Notes under the pieces: generated by a model
What the model was told of the DNA's origin: nothing
The model's input: only the letters and a program-made list of their open reading frames with translations
The model's database searches: none
Part shown: one piece after another, positions 7,778 to 12,299 of the stretch
Layout of the letters: each line of letters starts with the position of its first letter
How positions within the stretch are numbered: position 1 is the first letter of the stretch
Program-made: the position numbers and the translations under genes
Source: Planctomycetia bacterium
GTDB taxonomy: Bacteria; Planctomycetota; Planctomycetia; Gemmatales; Gemmataceae
Length of the DNA stretch: 12,299 nt
Assembly: GCA_025356615.1 (NCBI GenBank)
Contig: JANXSH010001289.1
Span: forward strand, 1-12,299
Direction: 5' to 3'

Positions 7778-10405
7778 TCAGCCTTCGATGACCTTCTCGC
7801 GCAACACCTTGTAGTCCGTCTTGCCCGTCCCGAGGACCGGCAGGCTCGGCACCTTTTGCACGTCGTCGAGGCGCATTACGCCCTGGAAACCCTCCTTCAG
7901 GAGGAGTTCGTTGGCCTCGCGCAGGCCGATCGACTCGGTGGAGAAGAGGACGACCTTGCGCCCGCCGCCGTCCAGCTCGACGCCCTCGACGGCAACGCGC
8001 GGGCCGTCCTTCGTCGGCGGGTAGAGGCGGGCGAACGGCTCCTCCAGCGCGGGCAGTGAGATCATTTCGCCGCCCGCCTTGATGAACCGCTTCAGCCTCC
8101 CTGAGAAGGTGATGTACCCGTCGGCGTCTATCCGCACCAGGTCGCCGGTTATGTACCAGCGCTTGCCCGCGTGGTCGCGGAACGGCGACGGGGCGTCGGG
8201 GCCGGCGTAGCCGCCGAAGATGGTCGGCCCGGCGACGAGGAGCATCCCCATTCCGCCTTGGGGCACCTCCTTGTCGGTTTCCAGGTCGAGGACGCACGTC
8301 TCGACCCCAGGCAAGGCTCTCCCCACGGTGCCCGGTCGCGGCGCTTCGGGGGGGTTGACCGAGACGACGGGCGAGCATTCCGTGATGCCGTACCCCTCGA
8401 GGACGACGGCGGAGGGCGACGCCTCCTTGCACTTGGCGAAGACGGCCTCGGGGCACTTCTCCGCGCCGACGATTATCATGCGCAGCGAGGTCAGCTCTCC
8501 CGACTCCGCGCGTTCCAGGATGTAGCTGACGAACGTCGGCGTGCCGACGAGGACGGTCGGCTTGTAGACGCCGACCTTGCGCGCCAGCGCGGCGGCGTCG
8601 GTCGGGTCGGGGTGGCGCACGACGCGCACCCCGGCCAGCAGGGGGAACAAGCCTGTGATCGACATCCCGAAGCTGTGGAACGCCGGCAGGAACCCGAGGA
8701 AGGAGTCCTCTCGGGTGAACTTCAGTATCTCGAGGCCCGCGCGCTGGTTCATGATGATGTTGCGGTGCGTCAGCGGGACGGCCTTGGGCGCCTTCTCCGA
8801 GCCGGACGTGAACAGCACGACGGCGGGACTCGCCGGATCGACGCTCGGCACGTTACCCCGAATCGAGCCTGGGAAGAATCGCACCTTCCCGAGCGTCCAC
8901 AGGAGTTCGACCTTGCCGATCTTCTTGCGCAGTTCTTCGAGGAAGACGTACTGCGTCCCGCCTACCTCGACGCCTACGCGGTCGATGAAGAGCTTCGACG
9001 ACACGACGTGCGTGAGTCCCATGACCTGGGCCGCGTGGGCGAGGTTGGCCGGCCCGGTGGTCCAGTTCAGGACGACGGGCAACTTGTCCGCGAGGTAGAG
9101 GCCGAGCAACGCCACGTCACAGCCGACGGACGCGGGCATGAGCAGGCCGACGTTCTTGCCGGGCAAGTCCCGGAAGCGCGCGGCCATCGTGAGCGCGCCG
9201 ACGAGGAGGCGCTCGTAGGTCAGCGCGCCCGAGCCGTCGTCGGCGCAAGCGATGTCCGAGCGGCACGCGAGCGCGCGGGCGACGAACGCCTCGGCCATGT
9301 GCTCGCCGAGCAGTTCGGGGGATCGTGAGTTCTGATTGCCCTCGAACCAGGCCGGCGGCGGCGGCTTGGGAGGTTCGCGATGGACGAGGCCGGCGGCGAG
9401 GGCGTAGAGTTCGCCCATCGTCGTCGGCACCGAGTCGCCGCTGAAGCCGAATCGGCGTTCGACGTTCAGGCTCAGTTCCATGCGGTCGAGGCTGTCCAGG
9501 CCGAGGTGTTCGAGCGAGGATTCCGGCGTGAGACCTTCGCCGGGCGCGCCCTTCTTCAGGCGTGTCGTCACGATCTCGTCGACGGCCTTGCGGGTTCCCT
9601 CATCGAGTTTGCTCAGATCGACGTTCTCTTTCGCCTCGATTTTCGGGAATTCGCGCGTCCGGGGGCCGAACAGGAAGTGCAGCGGGACGAAGGTCGGCGA
9701 CTCGGGAGCGTCGGAGTTGTACCACTCCTCCAACCAGGGGTTGAGAACCTCGCGATCGGTCCCCGGCAGGGTCGTCCGGTCGATCACCTCGAGGGTGATA
9801 CTAACGTTCCTGCGCGGGGCGAAGAAGAGGAAGTTGGCGAACAGATACCCCAGGCCGTGCAGCGCCACCTGCACGAAGTTCGGCCCCGTGCCGTCCCAGC
9901 CCCAACTGAAGCGACTGCCCCACAGCCCGCGCGTCTTGGCGAGGACGACCTGAGCCTGGGGCACGTCGCGCAACACGTCGGAAACCGTGCGGGCGGCCCC
10001 GAGATCCTCGACGGGGGTGCGCTCCAGGTGGCCGGAGGGCCAGAGGATGACGTTCTGCCCCTTGTTCAGGGCGTCCTTGATGCTCTGAAGTGTCTCTTCG
10101 GTCCGCTGCCTCGCCTCGGCACTCGTCTGCTCCAGGTCCGGCACTCGAAGCGCGTCGATCAGGACGAGCAAGACCGAGAGCGGGCCGCGAAAGTTGCTCT
10201 CGAGCAACAGGGGCCTCGGCTGAATGCTCGGCATCAGCGTCGAGAGCACGATCGGCGGGTCGATGAACGCGGGGTGGTTGGGCAAGATGAGCAGCGGCCC
10301 CTTCGCCGCGCGCACCTCGTCCAGGCCGTGGACGCGAATGCGGTAGCGCAGCGAGAGGATCAACCGGAAGAGCCAAAATGTCAGGGATCGTAGCAGGCGA
10401 AGCAT
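7778..10405 (-). CDS. PlsC-like acyltransferase / acyl carrier / acyl-ACP synthetase fusion (Aas-like)
   Basis: The product is an 875-residue three-part protein. Residues about 1-250 are a PlsC/LPLAT-type acyltransferase with an N-terminal hydrophobic helix and the catalytic HX4D motif NHPAFIDP (H44, D49). The usual FPEG-type block is replaced by WPSGHLER (122-129). About 262-340 is an acyl carrier domain with GLDSLDRMEL; S305 is the expected phosphopantetheine site. About 367-875 is an AMP-forming adenylating domain: FTSGSEKAPKAVPLTHRN (T533-K541 core), GYGITEC (671-677), YITGDL (D755) and GTGKTDYK, whose K862 is the expected catalytic lysine. It should activate fatty acid with ATP, load it on an acyl carrier and transfer it to a lysophospholipid or related acceptor at the cytoplasmic membrane. 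E. coli Aas joins acyltransferase and synthetase but lacks an internal carrier domain; no MFS lysolipid transporter is fused here. The start at 10405 precedes the hydrophobic helix. The frame stays open to 10543, but that 46-residue extension (RRGPARRIDISQQV) looks non-coding. No good Shine-Dalgarno is visible. Confidence 0.9.
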   Translation of the reverse strand: MLRLLRSLTFWLFRLILSLRYRIRVHGLDEVRAAKGPLLILPNHPAFIDPPIVLSTLMPSIQPRPLLLESNFRGPLSVLLVLIDALRVPDLEQTSAEARQRTEETLQSIKDALNKGQNVILWPSGHLERTPVEDLGAARTVSDVLRDVPQAQVVLAKTRGLWGSRFSWGWDGTGPNFVQVALHGLGYLFANFLFFAPRRNVSITLEVIDRTTLPGTDREVLNPWLEEWYNSDAPESPTFVPLHFLFGPRTREFPKIEAKENVDLSKLDEGTRKAVDEIVTTRLKKGAPGEGLTPESSLEHLGLDSLDRMELSLNVERRFGFSGDSVPTTMGELYALAAGLVHREPPKPPPPAWFEGNQNSRSPELLGEHMAEAFVARALACRSDIACADDGSGALTYERLLVGALTMAARFRDLPGKNVGLLMPASVGCDVALLGLYLADKLPVVLNWTTGPANLAHAAQVMGLTHVVSSKLFIDRVGVEVGGTQYVFLEELRKKIGKVELLWTLGKVRFFPGSIRGNVPSVDPASPAVVLFTSGSEKAPKAVPLTHRNIIMNQRAGLEILKFTREDSFLGFLPAFHSFGMSITGLFPLLAGVRVVRHPDPTDAAALARKVGVYKPTVLVGTPTFVSYILERAESGELTSLRMIIVGAEKCPEAVFAKCKEASPSAVVLEGYGITECSPVVSVNPPEAPRPGTVGRALPGVETCVLDLETDKEVPQGGMGMLLVAGPTIFGGYAGPDAPSPFRDHAGKRWYITGDLVRIDADGYITFSGRLKRFIKAGGEMISLPALEEPFARLYPPTKDGPRVAVEGVELDGGGRKVVLFSTESIGLREANELLLKEGFQGVMRLDDVQKVPSLPVLGTGKTDYKVLREKVIEG

Positions 10406-10557
10406 AGGGAGTCGTACCACCGTGCGCGAGTTCGTGGGGTTGTGAATGACTCTATAGAATGAGTACGCTTTTCGCCAGACTCGGATGACTTGCTGGCTGA
10501 TGTCGATTCGTCTCGCCGGGCCTCGGCGTTCACCCTGGGGCAAGGTCAGGAGGTGCG

Positions 10558-10614
10558 ATGGCGAAGGGCAATGCGGGCGTGTACGATGGTTCTAGCGGAA
10601 TCAGCTCCCGGTGA
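10558..10614 (+). CDS. Possible 18-codon leader ORF
   Basis: An ATG at 10558 is preceded by AGGAGGT (10548-10554), the fullest Shine-Dalgarno match I noticed in the window, though only three nucleotides from the start, which is short. It encodes MAKGNAGVYDGSSGISSR and stops 23 nt before the ATPase ATG. No signal peptide, known motif or family is recognised. It could be a translated leader that couples translation to the ATPase gene, or the ribosome site may be a chance match. An overlapping frame (ATG 10571, stop 10643-10645) would run over the ATPase start instead, so the choice of frame is not secure. Confidence 0.25.
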   Translation: MAKGNAGVYDGSSGISSR

Positions 10615-10623
10615 GTTGGGAAA

Positions 10624-10631
10624 GGGAGAGG
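10624..10631 (+). promoter_or_regulatory. Shine-Dalgarno of the ATPase gene
   Basis: GGGAGAGG ends six nucleotides before ATG 10638. It supports this start over the in-frame GTG at 10611, which would overlap the possible leader ORF. Confidence 0.6.
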
Positions 10632-10637
10632 TCGGCG

Positions 10638-11675
10638 ATGATTAGCAAAGTCTCGATTCACAACTTCAAGTGCCTGCGCGATGTCCGCATCGATCTGGAA
10701 CGATTCACCGTGTTCGTCGGGCCGAACGCCTCGGGCAAAACGAGCATCCTGCAAGGGCTGGACCTGCTCTCTCGCGCCTTTCGAGACACCCAAGCCTTCA
10801 ATGACGGTCTGGTATCTCAGGTGATGAGCCGAGGAGCGACGGATGCCGTCGAACTGATAGTGGAATCGGGAGGCCAATGTTTCCGGTATTCCAGCGCGAG
10901 GCTATCACCCGGCAACGGGGTGCCCGGAGCGGGAGCGGCGCGAGAGATAGCCGCCGACTTCGATTCGCCCGCGTGGATGCTTTCGGACTCCATCGGTGGA
11001 AACACTTTGCATCTCCCGCTGTCCGTATTACTCCGGTTGGAGGCATCGAAGCTCATTTTTTCGGCTCCGTGCTTTCCTGACCCGACGATCATGGCACCAG
11101 ATGGGACGGGAATGCACACATCCCTGGCGAGCATGGCGCTCAACGACCCGGATTCGTGGCAGGCGCTGCAAGCGGATCTGCGGCGTATCATCCCGACGAT
11201 ACGCCGTCTGCGGCATACGAAGACTCCCATCGACCCTAGCAAGCCACCTTCTCTCTTGTTCGACGTGCTCGGGGCGGATTCTTTGCCAGCCGATCAGGTG
11301 AGTGAGGGTACACTCCTCGTCCTCGGCCTTCTGACCGCCCTCCACGGTTCGGATCGTCCGAGCCTCGTCCTTCTCGACGACATGGACCGGGGGCTTCACC
11401 CCAGGGCGCAGAAGGATCTCGTCACGCTGCTGCGCGGCCTGCTGGACACGAAACCCGGACTCCAGATCGTCGCCACGACGCATTCGCCTTATTTACTCAA
11501 CTGGGTGCAGGCCAACGAGGTGCGGATGACCTGCCTACAGGACGGTGCGACACTCTGCGCCCCGCTGGAGGATCACCCCAAGTTCGAGAAGTGGAAGGAC
11601 GAGATGTCCTCGGGCGAGATGTGGAGTCTGTTCGGTGAGAAGTGGCTCGTGGAGAAGGTGGGTGTGATTGCATGA
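10638..11675 (+). CDS. AAA/ABC-type ATPase (SMC/OLD-like, AAA_21 type)
   Basis: The product is a 345-residue ATPase. It opens with MISKVSIHNFKCLRDVRIDL, the start typical of the RecF/SMC/OLD-like group, followed by Walker A GPNASGKTS (28-36, K34). The signature-like motif is VSEGTL (221-226). Walker B is LVLLDDMDRGLHP (D247, D248), where the usual catalytic glutamate of the DE pair is an aspartate. The H-loop is ATTHSPYLL (H282). There is no long coiled coil and no nuclease domain, so any nuclease activity must come from a partner. Its stop codon overlaps the start of the next gene by four nucleotides (ATGA at 11672), which points to translational coupling and a shared complex with the TOPRIM-like protein. 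Family knowledge (OLD, Gabija GajA, PARIS AriA) suggests that nucleotide-bound dimers act as DNA or infection sensors gating a TOPRIM nuclease; applying that here is inference. GC content is lower than in the kinase genes. Confidence 0.9.
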   Translation: MISKVSIHNFKCLRDVRIDLERFTVFVGPNASGKTSILQGLDLLSRAFRDTQAFNDGLVSQVMSRGATDAVELIVESGGQCFRYSSARLSPGNGVPGAGAAREIAADFDSPAWMLSDSIGGNTLHLPLSVLLRLEASKLIFSAPCFPDPTIMAPDGTGMHTSLASMALNDPDSWQALQADLRRIIPTIRRLRHTKTPIDPSKPPSLLFDVLGADSLPADQVSEGTLLVLGLLTALHGSDRPSLVLLDDMDRGLHPRAQKDLVTLLRGLLDTKPGLQIVATTHSPYLLNWVQANEVRMTCLQDGATLCAPLEDHPKFEKWKDEMSSGEMWSLFGEKWLVEKVGVIA

Positions 11676-12299
11676 GCCTGCAATTCGCTGTCGTCCACGA
11701 AGCACATGCGGACTTCGAGACCGCGACGGAATTGGCCGACCGAGTGCTATGCGAGGCCATCGACTGGATGGACGAAGACTTGCTCGTCCACCAGCGAACA
11801 TGGTCGGTCGAATCGACAGAAGGAAAGCGGCTGACCTGGAAAGCGATTAAGCATTTGGCGCTCGACGCAGGGGTCGTGGCCGAAGGCCACTTCGACGGCG
11901 AACCGGGCTTGCCCGACGCAAGGGCGGCCCGACGCGCGATCCTCTATCTTCGCCAGGAACTTCCGAATCTGGACGCGATCGTCCTGATTCGCGATCAGGA
12001 CGACCAGCCGGACCGGCGGGATGGGCTGGAGCAGGCCCGGAGCCAAGATCACGGTGGGATTCCGATCGTCGTGGGCCTCGCCGTTGTCGAACGCGAGTGC
12101 TGGGTACTCAGCGGATTCGACCCTCGCGACGATGACGAGTTCGCCCTCCTGGAGGCCGAGAAGACGAGGCTGGGATTCGACCCGCGCGAGAAGAGCCATG
12201 ACTTGACGGCATGCAAGGATGACACCGCGAAGCGCAGTCCGAAGCGAGTTTTGCGGACTCTTTCAGCCGGCGACTGGGAGCGAGAACGCCGCTGCTGGC
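11672..12299 (+). CDS. TOPRIM-like protein, DUF4276-like (truncated at right window edge)
   Basis: At least 209 residues are visible, with no stop before the edge. The start is ATG 11672, overlapping the ATPase stop as ATGA. The pattern fits a TOPRIM fold of the DUF4276/OLD-like kind: an acidic residue after the first strand (VVHEAHADFETATELADRV, E10), a hydrophobic strand ending in a D-x-D motif (AIVLIRDQDD; D108, D110), then PIVVGLAVVERECWVLSGF (about 131-149), which matches the conserved strand with E and W seen in these proteins, and SHDLTACKDD...AKRSPKRVL (175-194), like the C-terminal conserved block. TOPRIM proteins use such acidic residues to bind Mg2+ for DNA or RNA cleavage. As partner of the preceding ATPase it would be the probable effector. 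The family call rests on motif reading only; the C-terminus is missing and catalytic activity is unproven. Confidence 0.8.
   Translation, partial: MSLQFAVVHEAHADFETATELADRVLCEAIDWMDEDLLVHQRTWSVESTEGKRLTWKAIKHLALDAGVVAEGHFDGEPGLPDARAARRAILYLRQELPNLDAIVLIRDQDDQPDRRDGLEQARSQDHGGIPIVVGLAVVERECWVLSGFDPRDDDEFALLEAEKTRLGFDPREKSHDLTACKDDTAKRSPKRVLRTLSAGDWERERRCW

Larger units (their letters stand above)
10406..10637. promoter_or_regulatory. Divergent intergenic region upstream of the ATPase cassette
   Basis: About 232 nt separate the lipid enzyme start from the ATPase start, so promoters for both should lie here. The most AT-rich spot is at about 10448-10464, with CTATAG flanked by AATGA direct repeats (AATGACTC and AATGAGTA), and could hold a -10 element in either direction. 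No matching -35 is convincing. The right part contains a possible short leader ORF with an AGGAGGT site. Confidence 0.35.

Noticed and set aside
8171..10393. Long plus-strand frames opposite the acyltransferase/synthetase gene
   Set aside because: They contain no family motifs, while the minus-strand frame carries HX4D, the carrier serine and all main AMP-binding motifs.
10406..10543. 46-residue N-terminal extension of the lipid enzyme
   Set aside because: The ATG at 10405 sits right before the hydrophobic helix typical of PlsC N-termini; the extension crosses the presumed promoter region and looks non-coding.
1..12299. CRISPR array, tRNA, rRNA, insertion sequence or attachment site
   Set aside because: No regularly spaced direct repeats, no tRNA-like cloverleaf, no transposase or integrase and no terminal inverted repeats were seen.

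Overview
This is a GC-rich chromosomal window that looks planctomycete, most likely from the Gemmataceae (Gemmata-like). Three things support this: an ECF-type sigma factor gene directly followed by a very large Ser/Thr kinase with transmembrane, beta-propeller and TPR parts; a second, unrelated Ser/Thr kinase; and an exported TPR/DUF3299-like protein. The lineage is inferred from gene types, not from a marker gene.

Layout. (1) 1-950, minus strand: N-terminal part of a Ser/Thr kinase cut by the left edge, with a glycine-rich N-terminal segment ahead of the kinase domain. (2) 951-1036: short spacer holding a perfect 28-bp palindrome. (3) 1037-2338, minus: exported TPR protein with a C-terminal DUF3299-like domain containing a Cys-Trp-Tyr-Cys motif. 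(4) 2339-2563: divergent intergenic region. (5) 2564-3193, plus: ECF sigma factor, followed 20 nt later by (6) 3214-7689, plus: a 1491-residue kinase/TM/WD40-like/TPR protein with a clear Shine-Dalgarno. (7) 7690-7777: convergent spacer. (8) 7778-10405, minus: a three-part lipid enzyme (PlsC-like acyltransferase, acyl carrier domain, AMP-forming acyl-ACP synthetase). (9) 10406-10637: second divergent intergenic region, with a possible 18-codon leader ORF. (10) 10638-11675 and 11672 to the right edge, plus: an ATPase gene and a TOPRIM-like (DUF4276-like) gene with ATGA overlap.

How the genes fit together. The sigma factor and large kinase are probably co-transcribed and form a signalling pair: the kinase can sense through its beta-propeller/TPR half and signal through its cytoplasmic kinase half. 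The lipid enzyme is self-contained: it can activate a free fatty acid, load it on its own carrier domain and pass it to a lysophospholipid-type acceptor. The right-hand ATPase/TOPRIM pair has visibly lower GC than the kinase genes and resembles, in architecture, two-gene ATPase + TOPRIM nuclease defence modules. It is the best candidate here for a little-described system, but its defence role is inference and its second gene is cut by the window edge.
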